Shown here: piece by piece, positions 38,801 through 50,161 of the stretch
Layout: every line of letters begins with the position of its first letter
How positions within the stretch are numbered: position 1 is the first letter of the stretch
Assembly: GCA_963738305.1 (NCBI GenBank)
Contig: CAVTVU010000001.1
Location: forward strand, 868,001-932,000
Reading direction: 5' to 3'
Origin: JBBRHQ01 sp963738305
GTDB lineage: Bacteria > Actinomycetota > Thermoleophilia > Solirubrobacterales > 70-9
DNA: 64,000 bases
Translations under genes and position numbers: made by a program
The notes under the pieces: model-generated
What the model was told of the DNA's origin: nothing
Databases searched by the model: none
What the model saw: the letters and a program-made list of their open reading frames with translations, nothing else

Positions 38801-39823
38801 TTTGCCTCGCTTCTGACCGAGGGGGTCCACATCCGCCTCACCGGCCAGGACACCGAGCGGGGGACCTTCTCGCATCGCCATCTCGTCCTCCACGACGAGA
38901 AGACCGGGCTCGAGTACTGCCCGATGCAGCACCTCGACGACGCGACCGCCCCCTTCGAGCTCCACAACAGCCCGCTCTCCGAAGCGGCCTGTCTCGGGTT
39001 CGAATACGGCTACTCGGCCGCCAACTCCGGCTCGCTGATCCTCTGGGAGGCGCAGTTCGGCGACTTCGCCAACTCGGCCCAGGTGATCATTGACAGCTTC
39101 ATCGTCTCCGGGGAGGCGAAGTGGGGCCAGACCAGCCGGCTGACGCTGCTGCTCCCGCACGGCTACGAGGGCTCCGGCCCGGAGCATTCCAGTGCCCGGA
39201 TCGAGCGCTTCCTCGCGCTGGGCGCCGAGGGCAACATCCGGATCGCCAACCCGACAACCCCTGCCCAGTACTTCCACCTGCTGCGCCGCCAGGCGCTGGT
39301 CCGGAAGGCGCGACCGCTGGTCGTCTTCACCCCAAAGGGCCTGCTGCGGCTGCCGCGGGCGGCATCCTCGCTCGAGGAGCTGACCGAGGGCGAGTTCCAC
39401 TACATACTCGAGGACCCCACCGCCACCGAGCGCCGCGAGACGATCGAGCGGCTGGTGCTGTGCACCGGAAAGATCTACTACGACCTCGACGCCAGCGAGC
39501 GCCGCGCCGAGGCCGAGAAGGTCGCGATCGCCCGGGTCGAGTACCTCTATCCCTTCGCCGCCGACCAGCTCAGCGGCCTGATCGCCTCCTATCCCAGCCT
39601 CCAGGAGGTCGTCTGGGTCCAGGAGGAGCCGCGCAACATGGGCGCATGGAAGGTGATGTCGCGCCGCATACCGCGGCTCCTGCCGGAGGGAATCGACCTC
39701 GGCTACATCGGCCGGCCGGGTCGGGCCAGCCCCGGCGAGGGCTACTCGATCGCCCACGCGCGCGAGCAGGAGCGGATCGTGCTGACCGCGCTCTCGGTAG
39801 AGGCAGAGCCGCAGCCCGCCTGA
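35831..39823 (+). CDS. Fused 2-oxoglutarate dehydrogenase: lipoyl-E2 plus E1 (OdhA/Kgd-like)
   Basis: The 1330-residue chain runs as follows. A lipoyl domain (1-80) has Lys47 in STDKVDAE. A linker leads to a peripheral-subunit-binding domain (about 122-160, ATPVARRVAAANGVDLGAL). The E2 succinyltransferase domain (about 175-420) has TYDHRVIQGAESGSFL. The E1 decarboxylase part (about 450-1330) has HRGRLSVLAHNLGRP, KYHYG, NPSHLEFVDPVVVG, GDAAFPGQG and QNNQVGFTTDP. It converts 2-oxoglutarate to succinyl-CoA with E3. Corynebacterial and mycobacterial OdhA/Kgd are E2-E1 fusions too but lack the lipoyl and binding domains as I recall them. HRVIQG instead of HRxxDG is the actinobacterial form. Confidence 0.94.
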   Translation: MAETATVQIEMPAMGESVTEGTVLEWHVAEGDTVTEGDTVVEVSTDKVDAEVPAPASGTITKLLVAADDVVEVGAPLAEMEAGEAPAAGAEQEARGGAPSSPVVADATPGDGAPPTDGAPTDGVKATPVARRVAAANGVDLGALSGSGAGGKVRKEDVLAAAEGNGAAAPPAAGEAKALRGPAAMLAQAMDESREVPTATSFRTIAVDTLDAKRKALNGVLKERGMKVSFTHLVAWAIVQAAKEWPVMVRTFEQRDGKPFALEGNPVNLGIAVDVERKDGSRSLMVPAIKGAERLDFTGFHSYYEDLITKTRENALTADDFQGTNISLTNPGGIGTIASVPRLMAGQSAIIATGSIAYPPEWANASAERIKSLGVSKVMTMTSTYDHRVIQGAESGSFLRSIEQLLQGENGFYEDLARSLGIEESVVANAHPASASATPLAAGPAPAAATVQPNEELLAAVQAATSLLKAYRTHGHLAAHLDPLGSEPRGDPAIQPENLNLTPELMAQIPASILRIGVPGETLLEALPRMRDAYCGRVGYQIEHLSSHQQRMWLREMIETGANRQPLSAEEKRRLLERLLDVFEFERFIEKAYLGQKMFSIEGIDSVVPMLDEVVTLALRGGAHEVVFGMAHRGRLSVLAHNLGRPLEGIFAEFEGSKAIESVKAVAAIPHGGTGDVKYHYGHAGVYETHAGEKIDVRLYPNPSHLEFVDPVVVGAARYEQNVIDGAQLDHDPKRAVPVLLHGDAAFPGQGVVAETLNLQALEGYATGGTIHIIQNNQVGFTTDPEDDRSTPYAADMAKGFNVPIVHVNADDVEACSGAVRLAMAYRERWGRDIVIDVIGYRRYGHNETDEPAYTQPLMAAKIKSHPPVSEIYAEQLIAEGVLSAEEVEGEREERRERLSGTLKGLREKMELGEYEDPTVTTTGTGELDRTASPPVATAVGEEKLRSLNERLIEVPESFTIHRKLRKPLQKRLDSLDDGGIEFGLGESLAFASLLTEGVHIRLTGQDTERGTFSHRHLVLHDEKTGLEYCPMQHLDDATAPFELHNSPLSEAACLGFEYGYSAANSGSLILWEAQFGDFANSAQVIIDSFIVSGEAKWGQTSRLTLLLPHGYEGSGPEHSSARIERFLALGAEGNIRIANPTTPAQYFHLLRRQALVRKARPLVVFTPKGLLRLPRAASSLEELTEGEFHYILEDPTATERRETIERLVLCTGKIYYDLDASERRAEAEKVAIARVEYLYPFAADQLSGLIASYPSLQEVVWVQEEPRNMGAWKVMSRRIPRLLPEGIDLGYIGRPGRASPGEGYSIAHAREQERIVLTALSVEAEPQPA

Positions 39824-39878
39824 GCCGGCGCGGGCGACGCTGCGCCGGCGCCCTGCATACGGCGGTATCTTGGAGTCG

Positions 39879-40268
39879 ATGGCGCGGAGCTCGAAAGCGC
39901 TGCGAAAACCGGTGCCTGGACGGATGTTCGCCTGGGTCAAGATCCTCTCGTGGATCGAGCTGGCGATCTTCGCGGCGCTCCTCTTCTTCTGGCTGGCGCC
40001 CGGCTTCGAGGGCGAGACATCGGCCTTCGGCCTCGCCCACGGCCTCGGGTTTGTCGCTCTGTGCCTTGTGATCTGGGCATGCGTGCTGCGGCGCGAAGCT
40101 CCCTACACGCTGCTGGCGGCAACCCTGACGCCGGTCGGGCCGGTCGGCAGCGTGGTCGCGATCGAGCTGATCGAGCGCAAGCGATGGGGCGTCGCCGGCC
40201 CGGATGAACCCGCCTCCGAAGCGGGCTTGACGGGAACGGTGGCGGCGAGTGTAGAATCTCCGCAATAG
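39879..40268 (+). CDS. DUF3817 membrane protein
   Basis: The 129-residue protein has three hydrophobic segments and the DUF3817 pattern: WVKILSWIELAIFAALLFFWLAP, then GLAHGLGFVALCLVIWACVLRREAPYTLL and LTPVGPVGSVVAIELIER. The family is widespread in Actinomycetota, role unknown. ATG at 39879 is preferred; TTG at 39870 in the same frame is also possible. It lies 55 bp after the E2-E1 gene. Confidence 0.85.
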   Translation: MARSSKALRKPVPGRMFAWVKILSWIELAIFAALLFFWLAPGFEGETSAFGLAHGLGFVALCLVIWACVLRREAPYTLLAATLTPVGPVGSVVAIELIERKRWGVAGPDEPASEAGLTGTVAASVESPQ

Positions 40269-40288
40269 GGGGATCGAATAGATCCCTC
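40268..40288 (+). terminator. Candidate hairpin terminator after the DUF3817 gene
   Basis: Bases 40268-40275 pair with 40281-40288 (8 bp, one G-U) around a 5-base loop, immediately after the stop. There is no clear U-run. The rest of the gap to 40543, about 255 bp, holds only one more weak inverted repeat (40351-40357 with 40374-40380) and no gene that I can support. Confidence 0.45.
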
Positions 40289-40543
40289 GTGTAGGGAGAA
40301 TTTCGAGTTCTTCATAAGCTCGCTCCGGGGGTTCGTCCTTCGGGGTGAACGCGTCGGCATCCCTCCCTGGCTACCGACGCGCTGGCGTGGCGAGGGCCGT
40401 GCGGACCCCCTGCCTCCCGCGGCCCCGTCACGCCCCTTCTTTACCGCGACGGCCCCTGCGCTCCACCCGCCGCCACCGCCGAGATGTCAATAAGTCACCG
40501 ATTGATGTCCCAGGTACGTCTCGCCGAGGGCGTGCGCGGCTGA

Positions 40544-43361
<2,818 letters not shown>

Positions 43362-43372
43362 CGTAGCTCCCG

Positions 43373-44173
43373 TCATCTCTTGTCTGTCTGCCCCGAGGCG
43401 ACTTCGTGCGCGGTCTTCTGGGCGGTGCCTCCGGAGGCGCTGCGGGTCGCCAGCCTCGGCGCCGCCAGGGCGAAGTGGGCGAGGACCCGCTGCTGGGCGG
43501 GCGCCACCGCGACCTCGACGCTGTCGCGCTCGATCGCCCGCACGACTGCCGCCCCAACCGCCGCCGGGGTCGAGGTCCCCAGACCGGGCGGAGGCTTCGC
43601 GCCGGCGTCGGCGAACATACCGGCGTCGCGGATGAACCCCGGGGCGACGATCGAGGAGCCGACCCCGCTGCCCCGCAGATCGGTGCGGAGGCCGAGCGAG
43701 AAGCCACGCAGCCCGAACTTGGTCGCGTTGTAGACCGCCGAGCGGGGGCTGGGTGCCTTGCCGGAGAGCGAGGCGACGAAGACCAGGTGTCCCGCGCCTC
43801 GCTCCAGCATCCCCGGCAGCAGCGCGCGGGCGAGCAGCATCGGCGCCTCGAGGTTGACCCGGAGCGCCCGCTCCACCTCGTTGGGGGAGAAATTCTCGAT
43901 CCGACCGGTTCCCGGCAGGCCGGCGTTGGCGACGAGGACGTCGGGCTCGCCGGCCGCAGCCGCCAGCTCGAGCGCCGCCCCTGGCTCGGCGAGGTCGGCC
44001 GGGACGGCAAGATGACCCTGCCCCGGCAGCTCGGCGGCCATCTGCTCGAGCTCGGTGGCCTTGCGGCTGGAGAGGACCAGCCTCGCCCCCCGCGCCGCGA
44101 GCGCAACTGCGATCGCCCTCCCGAGCCCTCCGGTCGCCCCGGTCAGAAGCGCTGTGCGGCCGGAAGGATCCAT
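43373..44173 (-). CDS. Short-chain dehydrogenase/reductase
   Basis: The 266-residue SDR has the NAD(P) motif LLTGATGGLGRAIAVAL, VANAGLPGTGR, VASLSGKAP and the catalytic YNATK (Tyr and Lys of YxxxK). A C-terminal extension of about 40 residues (RVLAHFALAAPRLATRSA) may bind the membrane or a partner. The substrate is not evident. It lies directly before the aconitase gene on the same strand. Confidence 0.86.
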   Translation of the reverse strand: MDPSGRTALLTGATGGLGRAIAVALAARGARLVLSSRKATELEQMAAELPGQGHLAVPADLAEPGAALELAAAAGEPDVLVANAGLPGTGRIENFSPNEVERALRVNLEAPMLLARALLPGMLERGAGHLVFVASLSGKAPSPRSAVYNATKFGLRGFSLGLRTDLRGSGVGSSIVAPGFIRDAGMFADAGAKPPPGLGTSTPAAVGAAVVRAIERDSVEVAVAPAQQRVLAHFALAAPRLATRSASGGTAQKTAHEVASGQTDKR

Positions 44174-44212
44174 CTGGATGAACCTACCACCGGCCCGACA
44201 CGCGCCCGCCGC

Positions 44213-44955
44213 TCAGGAGACGTCGCGGCGCTCGGAGATCGCCGCGGCGAGCGCTGCTACCAACGCGGCGTAGCCGAAGTAGAGGAGCCCCGCCGGCAGG
44301 GGGTCGAGCAACCTGTAGCCGACATCCCCGCTGCTTTCGCCTCCGAGCGCAGACCAGAGGCCGCTGAGGCTGTAGGTGTCATAACCGTCGATCAGGAGGG
44401 AGAGGATCGGATCGACGACGATCAGGACCGCCGGGATGACGACGATCGCGGCGAGCTGGTTCGCGAGCAGCGCACCGAGCCCGACTCCCAGCATCGCCGA
44501 GAGGACGATATAGGCGGTGGTGCGGATCAGGATGCCCGCGAGATCGGCTCCGCTCACGCCGAGCGAACCCAGCGATTCGCCGTCGGCCGAGAGCCAGGGG
44601 ATCGCGATCGTCAGCAGCAGGAGAGCGCTGGCGGCGGCGATGACGACGCCGCTGAGGGCGCCGGCCAACAGCTTCGCGATCAGAACCCGCCGGCGGTCCG
44701 GCGAGGCCAGAAGGGTCGAGGTGATGGTCCCGTGCCGGTACTCGCCCGCCGAGCCGACGATTCCCAGCAGCAGGGTGAGCAGCGCGCCGATGCCGAAGGT
44801 CGAGAGCAGGGATCGCGCGTCCTTCTCCGTGGAAACGGTCTCCGTGGCGAGATGCGTGACCGTGAAGAGGGCCGTGGCCGCGACGGCTAGCACGGCCAGC
44901 AACCAGTACGAACGTGCGGTCCGCAATTTGAGGAGCTCGGCGGCGACCAGGTCGG

Positions 44956-44959
<4 letters not shown>
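44213..44959 (-). CDS. ABC-2 type transporter permease
   Basis: The 248-residue membrane protein has six hydrophobic segments and the ABC-2 N-terminal VAAELLKLRTARSYWLL, then STFGIGALLTLLLGIVGSAGEYRHGTI with the export-permease pattern. It pairs with the ATPase gene just upstream, whose stop overlaps its ATG (ATGA). The substrate is unknown; single permease plus ATPase systems of this kind often export drugs, antibiotics or lipids. Confidence 0.86.
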
Positions 44960-45864
<905 letters not shown>

Positions 45865-45923
45865 CCGCGCACCCAATCACAGATGTAGGCTCGCGTTGCC
45901 AACCCCGATCGAAGGGAGCCGAA

Positions 45924-46220
45924 GTGAAGCTCTACGTCTGCTGGGGGACCTTCCAGACGATCCGCCCCGGCGGGCACCCCTGCGCCAATGCCCACAACGC
46001 GCTGCGGGAGGCGGGCTACGAGCCCGACGTGATCAAGGTGCATGGGCTCGGGGTGGGGCCGCTGAAGTGGATGACCGAGGGGCGCAAGGAGGTCAAGGAG
46101 CTGACCGGCCAGCCGGCGGTGCCGGTGCTGGTCACCGACGAGGGCGAGGCGATCGCCGACTCGAAGGCGATCATCGAGTGGGCCGAGAAGCACCCCGCCG
46201 CCTCACCCGCGACAAGCTGA
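45924..46220 (+). CDS. Glutathione S-transferase N-terminal/glutaredoxin-like thioredoxin-fold protein
   Basis: The 98-residue protein has KLYVCWGTFQTIRPGGHPCANAHNAL followed by QPAVPVLVTDEGEAIADSKAIIEW. The cis-Pro (AVPVLV) and the E/D-S pair are the GST N-terminal signature. The C-terminal helical GST domain is absent. The Cys-x-x-Cys of glutaredoxin is not present, although two cysteines lie 14 residues apart. The function is probably thiol-related but unknown. GTG at 45924 has an AAGGGAG ribosome site. Confidence 0.78.
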   Translation: MKLYVCWGTFQTIRPGGHPCANAHNALREAGYEPDVIKVHGLGVGPLKWMTEGRKEVKELTGQPAVPVLVTDEGEAIADSKAIIEWAEKHPAASPATS

Positions 46221-46224
46221 GCGC

Positions 46225-46881
46225 ATGCGCGTCGCGATCGCAGGCGGGCACGGGAAGATCGCCCTGCGGCTGACCCGGCTGCTGCGCGCGACGGGTGACG
46301 AGGTGCTCGGATTGATCAGGGATCCCGCGCAGGGCGGCGACCTGCGCGCCGCCGGCGCCGAGCCGGCGGTCTGCGACCTCGAGGCCGCCTCCGCCGACGT
46401 CGCCGTGGCGATCGGCGAAGCCGACGCAGTCGTCTTCGCTGCCGGCGCCGGCCCCGGCAGCGGCGAGGCGCGCAAGCGGAGCATGGACCTGGGAGGCGCG
46501 GTGAAGCTGATCGAGGCGGCCAAGCAGCGCGGGATCAACCGCTACGTGATGGTCAGTGCGATGGGCGCGGCGGACCCGCCCGCGGCGGGCGGTGACGTCT
46601 TCGGCGAATACCTGCGGGCCAAGGCCGAAGCCGACCGCGCACTGCAGGGGAGCGGGCTCGACTTCACGATCGTGCGGCCGGGAGGCCTCACCGACGACCC
46701 GGGCACCGGACTCGTCACCCTCGGCGAGCGGCTGGCATCGGGCTCGATCAGCCGCGACGACGTCGCGGCGGTCCTGGCGGCGGTGCTGCGCAATCCCGCG
46801 GCGATCGGTGCGACCTTCGAGGCCGTCGAGGGCGAGACCCCAATCACGGAAGCGCTGGGCGCGATCGCCGAATCCCGATAG
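46225..46881 (+). CDS. NAD(P)-binding atypical SDR (YwnB/NmrA-like)
   Basis: The 218-residue protein has a Rossmann start VAIAGGHGKIALRLTRLL, AVVFAAGAGPGSGE and the ending RPGGLTDDPGTGLVTLGE typical of the YwnB/HSCARG-like atypical SDRs. The active-site Tyr motif is changed to NRYVMVSAMGA. It may be a flavin reductase-like or sensor protein. It follows the thioredoxin-fold gene by 4 bp, so the two are probably cotranscribed. Confidence 0.84.
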   Translation: MRVAIAGGHGKIALRLTRLLRATGDEVLGLIRDPAQGGDLRAAGAEPAVCDLEAASADVAVAIGEADAVVFAAGAGPGSGEARKRSMDLGGAVKLIEAAKQRGINRYVMVSAMGAADPPAAGGDVFGEYLRAKAEADRALQGSGLDFTIVRPGGLTDDPGTGLVTLGERLASGSISRDDVAAVLAAVLRNPAAIGATFEAVEGETPITEALGAIAESR

Positions 46882-46911
46882 TGCGATCCCGCACTTGTTT
46901 CTTCGCCTTCC

Positions 46912-46941
46912 TTAGCATTCGACCAGGGAATCCTCTACAGT
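46912..46941 (+). promoter_or_regulatory. Candidate sigma70-type promoter for the riboswitch transcript
   Basis: TTAGCA at 46912-46917 and TACAGT at 46936-46941 are separated by 18 bp, and the riboswitch begins about 7 bp after the second box. This is by eye only. TANNNT agreement is fair and the -35 is weak. Confidence 0.35.
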
Positions 46942-46947
46942 GCCGCG

Positions 46948-47087
46948 AACTGAATAACCGGTAAGCCGAGTCCCGGGCCACCTAGAGCCCGGGAGCGGGG
47001 GAACCAACGATGCATGGGGCGAACCCACCACGGTGGGAGCGCAGGCTCCTTAAGCGCCAGCCCGACAGCTAACCCCGCAGGCCGACA
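46948..47087 (+). ncRNA. c-di-AMP (ydaO-yuaA) riboswitch
   Basis: The leader carries the conserved blocks of the ydaO aptamer: AAGCCGAGTCCCGGG with its pairing arm CCCGGGAGCGGGGGAACCAA, GGGGCGAACCCACC, and the diagnostic AGCCCGACAGCTAACCCCG then CAGGC. In actinobacteria this element commonly precedes peptidoglycan-remodelling genes, and c-di-AMP binding turns expression off. Here it lies just before an NlpC/P60 hydrolase gene; the AAGGAG ribosome site is at 47088-47093, right at its 3' edge, so translational or transcriptional control are both possible. Confidence 0.9.
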
Positions 47088-47099
47088 AAGGAGATCGGT

Positions 47100-47654
47100 T
47101 TGTCTTCGAGCATTCGCAAGTTCAAGGCGGGGTTGGCGGCAACAGGCGCGGCGGTGGCCGTGCTCGCGCTCGCCCCGGGCGGGGCCTCCGCGGCGTGCGG
47201 CAGCTCCGGTGGAATCAACCCGGGCGGCAGCAGTGCCTGTGCTCCGGCCGGCAAGGCGCGGCTGGTGCGTGGCAAGGCGATCGCCCCGGTCAATGCGCCG
47301 GCAAGGGTCAAAGCCGTCGTCGCGGCGGCCAACCGGATCCGCAACAAGCCCTACGTCTGGGGCGGCGGGCACGGACGCTGGGTGGACAGCGGCTATGACT
47401 GCTCCGGCTCGGTCAGCTACGCCCTGCACGGCGGAGGTTTCCTCTCCAGCCCGCTGCCCTCGGGCCCGCTGGAGAGCTGGGGTCATCGCGGCCACGGGCG
47501 CTGGATCAGCGTCTACGCCAACGCAGGGCATGCCTACGCGGTGATCGCCGGGCTGCGCTGGGACACGTCCATGACACCCGGGGACGGCCCGGGCTGGAGC
47601 AAGCAGATGCGCTCCTCCAGCGGCTATGTGGTCCGTCACCCGAGCGGCTACTAG
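47100..47654 (+). CDS. Secreted NlpC/P60-family peptidoglycan hydrolase
   Basis: The 184-residue protein from TTG 47100 (AAGGAG 6 bases before) has a signal peptide ending near ASA (about 32), then an NlpC/P60 domain. The catalytic Cys101 is in SGYDCSGSVSYAL and His144 is in NAGHAYAVIAGLRWD, preceded by PYVWGGGHG. It should cleave peptide stems of peptidoglycan outside the membrane. The c-di-AMP riboswitch in its leader ties it to cell-wall or osmotic control. The family is short here, with no LysM or SH3 domain. Confidence 0.86.
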   Translation: MSSSIRKFKAGLAATGAAVAVLALAPGGASAACGSSGGINPGGSSACAPAGKARLVRGKAIAPVNAPARVKAVVAAANRIRNKPYVWGGGHGRWVDSGYDCSGSVSYALHGGGFLSSPLPSGPLESWGHRGHGRWISVYANAGHAYAVIAGLRWDTSMTPGDGPGWSKQMRSSSGYVVRHPSGY

Positions 47655-47672
47655 AGCCACAGGCTGAGCTGT

Positions 47673-47708
47673 CGAGAGGTTCGGGCCCGATGGGGTCCGG
47701 GCCTCTCG
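47673..47708 (+). terminator. Hairpin terminator after the NlpC/P60 gene
   Basis: CGAGAGG at 47673-47679 pairs with CCTCTCG at 47702-47708. Inside, CGGGCCC (47682-47688) pairs with GGGTCCG (47693-47699) around a 4-base loop, with G-U pairs joining the two. The whole stem is about 16 bp. A U-run is not obvious, as is usual at high GC. Confidence 0.6.
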
Positions 47709-47787
47709 CGCGTGCCTGCCGCGGGCGGCTCCTATACCGTTGTGCCCCGGGGTGGCAGCCACGATCTGACCGGCTGCGCCTCCGGGA

Positions 47788-48894
47788 GTGGAGGAGAAGA
47801 CGGCACCAACCACGGCAAGCGAAGGGTCCCCGACGCCGGCGTCCGCCGGGGAGGCGGACGAAAGCGCCAGCGTCCCCGACGTCCGCCTCAGCGGCCTGTC
47901 CAAGCGCTACGGCGACGTGGTCGCCGTCGACCGGATCGACCTCGAGATCGCCGAGGGGGAGTTCTTCACCATGCTCGGCCCCTCCGGCTCGGGCAAGACG
48001 ACGACGCTGCGGATGATCGCCGGCTTCGAGCAGCCGACCGCCGGAGTCGTCGAGCTGGCCGGCGCGGACGTCGTCGGGCTGCCTCCCTTTGACCGCGCCG
48101 TCAACACGGTCTTTCAGGACTACGCCCTGTTCCCGCACATGAGCGTCGGCGACAACGTCTCCTACGGGCTGAAGGTGGCCAGGGTGCCGAAGGACGAGCG
48201 GGAGAGCCGCCGCGACGAGGCGCTCGAGATGGTGCGGCTCGCCGGCTACGGCGACCGAAAGCCCAGCGAGCTGTCCGGTGGCCAGCGACAGCGGGTCGCT
48301 CTGGCGCGCGCGATCGTCAACCGCCCCAAGGTGCTCCTGCTCGACGAGCCGCTCGGAGCGCTCGACCTGAAGCTGCGCGAGCAGATGCAGACGGAGCTGA
48401 AGACGATCCAGGGAGAGGTGGGGATCACCTTCGTCTACGTCACCCACGATCAGGACGAGGCCCTGACGATGAGCGATCGGATCGCCGTCTTCAACGAGGG
48501 GCGGATCGAGCAGGTGAGCCCCCCCACCGAGCTCTACGAGCACCCCCAGAACGCCTTCGTCGCCGGCTTCGTCGGCGTCTCCAACCTGCTGGAGCGCGAC
48601 GGCGAGCGGTTCACGATCCGCCCCGAGAAGATCACGATCCTCGATCGAGGCGGCGGCGGCGATGGGCTCCGGAACGAGGCGGGGCGGATCGTCGACATCG
48701 CCTACGTCGGCATGGTCACCCGCTACACGGTGGCACTTGACGCCGGGGGAGAGCTTCAGGTCGTTCGCCAGAATCAGGAGACCACGTCGGCAGACGTCGC
48801 CTCCGAGAGCGGACGTGAGGTCGTCGTCGGATGGAGGCCGGAGCACGCGGTCACCGTCCGGGGGGAAACCAAACAGGAGGAGGAATCAACGTGA
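47788..48894 (+). CDS. potA: Polyamine-type ABC transporter ATP-binding protein
   Basis: The 368-residue ATPase has Walker A LGPSGSGKTTTLRM, Q-loop TVFQDYALFPHM, signature LSGGQRQRVALARA and Walker B VLLLDEPLGALDLKLR. The C-terminal TOBE-type domain is typical of PotA/MalK ATPases (ERFTIRPEKITIL, VVVGWRPEHAVTV). It powers uptake with the PotD/B/C proteins encoded after it. GTG at 47788 opens a 30-residue acidic leader. The stop overlaps the PotD-like start (GTGA). Confidence 0.9.
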   Translation: MEEKTAPTTASEGSPTPASAGEADESASVPDVRLSGLSKRYGDVVAVDRIDLEIAEGEFFTMLGPSGSGKTTTLRMIAGFEQPTAGVVELAGADVVGLPPFDRAVNTVFQDYALFPHMSVGDNVSYGLKVARVPKDERESRRDEALEMVRLAGYGDRKPSELSGGQRQRVALARAIVNRPKVLLLDEPLGALDLKLREQMQTELKTIQGEVGITFVYVTHDQDEALTMSDRIAVFNEGRIEQVSPPTELYEHPQNAFVAGFVGVSNLLERDGERFTIRPEKITILDRGGGGDGLRNEAGRIVDIAYVGMVTRYTVALDAGGELQVVRQNQETTSADVASESGREVVVGWRPEHAVTVRGETKQEEEST

Positions 48895-50126
48895 GGAAGC
48901 CCGAGGCCAACCCCGCGAGGGTGGCATGGCTATGCATAGCCGGTCTCGTCGCCTTCATGCTCGCGCTTGCCGGATGCGGGAGCAGCAGTGGCGGCGACAC
49001 CACCGGCTCAACCGCCGGCGAGCTGAAGAAGGTCGGCAAGGGAGAGGGTCGGCTCGACCTGGTCGCCTGGCCCGGATACGTCGCCGACCCGTGGATGTCG
49101 GACTTCGCGAAGGAGACCGGCTGCAAGGTCAGCGTCAAGGAAGCCGGGACGTCCTCGGAGATGGTCTCGCTGATGAGGACCGGCCAGTACGACGGGGTCT
49201 CCGCATCGGGCAACGCATCGCTGCAGCTCGTCTCGGGTGGTGACGTCGACCCGGTCAACGTCGACCTCGTGCCGAACTACAAGACGATCTTCTCCGACCT
49301 CAAGAACCAGCCCTATAACACGGTCGACGGGGTCAACTACGGGATCCCGCACGGGCGGGGGGCGAACCTCCTGATGTGGAACAGCGACGACGTCAAGCCG
49401 GTGCCGACCTCGTGGGACGTGATGCTCGACCCGAAGAAGGCGACCAAGTACAAGGGCAAGATCAGCGCCTATGACGACTACATCTACATCGCCGATGCCG
49501 CCGTCTACCTCAAGTACCACGACAAGAGCCTGGGGATCGAGAACCCCTACGAGCTGAACCAGAAGCAGTTCGACGCCGCGGTCAACCTGCTCAAGGAGCA
49601 GAAGCCGAACGTCGGCGAGTACTGGTCGAGCGCTACGAAGCAGATCGCCTCGTTCGCCAACAGCGACTCGACGGTCGGCACCACCTGGCAGTACCAGTAC
49701 TTCGCCCTGAAGGGCGAGGGGCACCCGGTGGCCTCGAGCCCTGCAAGCCAGGGCTTCGTGCCCAAGGAGGGCGCGACCGGCTGGTCGGACACCTGGATGA
49801 TCAGCTCCAGCGCCAAGCACCCGAATTGCATGTACAAGTGGATGGACTTCATCGTCTCGCCGCAGGCGAACGCTGAGGTCGCCCAGTACTTCGGGGAGGC
49901 ACCGGCGCAGAGCAAGTCATGCGAAGCGTCAACCCTGACCGCCGCCGCCAAGGCGATCGGGTCTGACCCGAATCCGCAGTTCTGCAACCAGTACCACGCA
50001 GCGGACCCGAGCTTCTGGAAGCGGGTCTACTACTGGATCACGCCGGTGGCCGACTGTGGAAACGGCGACACCGATTGCAAGGACAACAACGCCTGGATCC
50101 AGGCGTGGACGGACATCAAGGGGTGA
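48891..50126 (+). CDS. potD: Spermidine/putrescine-type substrate-binding lipoprotein
   Basis: The 411-residue protein has a lipobox LALAGC followed by a Gly/Ser tether, then the PotD/PotF fold: VAWPGYVADPWMSDFAKETGCKVSVKEAG, SEMVSLMRTGQYDGVSASG, and later VKPVPTSWDVMLDP. Polyamine-binding Asp/Glu residues cannot be assigned by eye. Two cysteines near the C-terminus (CGNGDTDC) may form a disulphide. GTG at 48891 overlaps the potA-type stop. The ligand is inferred from family and neighbours. Confidence 0.88.
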   Translation: MRKPEANPARVAWLCIAGLVAFMLALAGCGSSSGGDTTGSTAGELKKVGKGEGRLDLVAWPGYVADPWMSDFAKETGCKVSVKEAGTSSEMVSLMRTGQYDGVSASGNASLQLVSGGDVDPVNVDLVPNYKTIFSDLKNQPYNTVDGVNYGIPHGRGANLLMWNSDDVKPVPTSWDVMLDPKKATKYKGKISAYDDYIYIADAAVYLKYHDKSLGIENPYELNQKQFDAAVNLLKEQKPNVGEYWSSATKQIASFANSDSTVGTTWQYQYFALKGEGHPVASSPASQGFVPKEGATGWSDTWMISSSAKHPNCMYKWMDFIVSPQANAEVAQYFGEAPAQSKSCEASTLTAAAKAIGSDPNPQFCNQYHAADPSFWKRVYYWITPVADCGNGDTDCKDNNAWIQAWTDIKG

Positions 50127-50161
50127 GCCAGGCGGTTCGCCCCGGACGACCGTGAGCGTCG

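Noticed and set aside
36431..39940. A 1169-codon open frame on the minus strand
   Set aside because: It lies entirely antisense to the E2-E1 gene, which has full conserved motifs. High G/C third positions keep stops rare in that shadow frame.
40289..40543. A possible tRNA or small RNA between the DUF3817 gene and aconitase
   Set aside because: Hairpins are present but there is no cloverleaf, no T-loop consensus in the right place and no conserved RNA block that I recognise.
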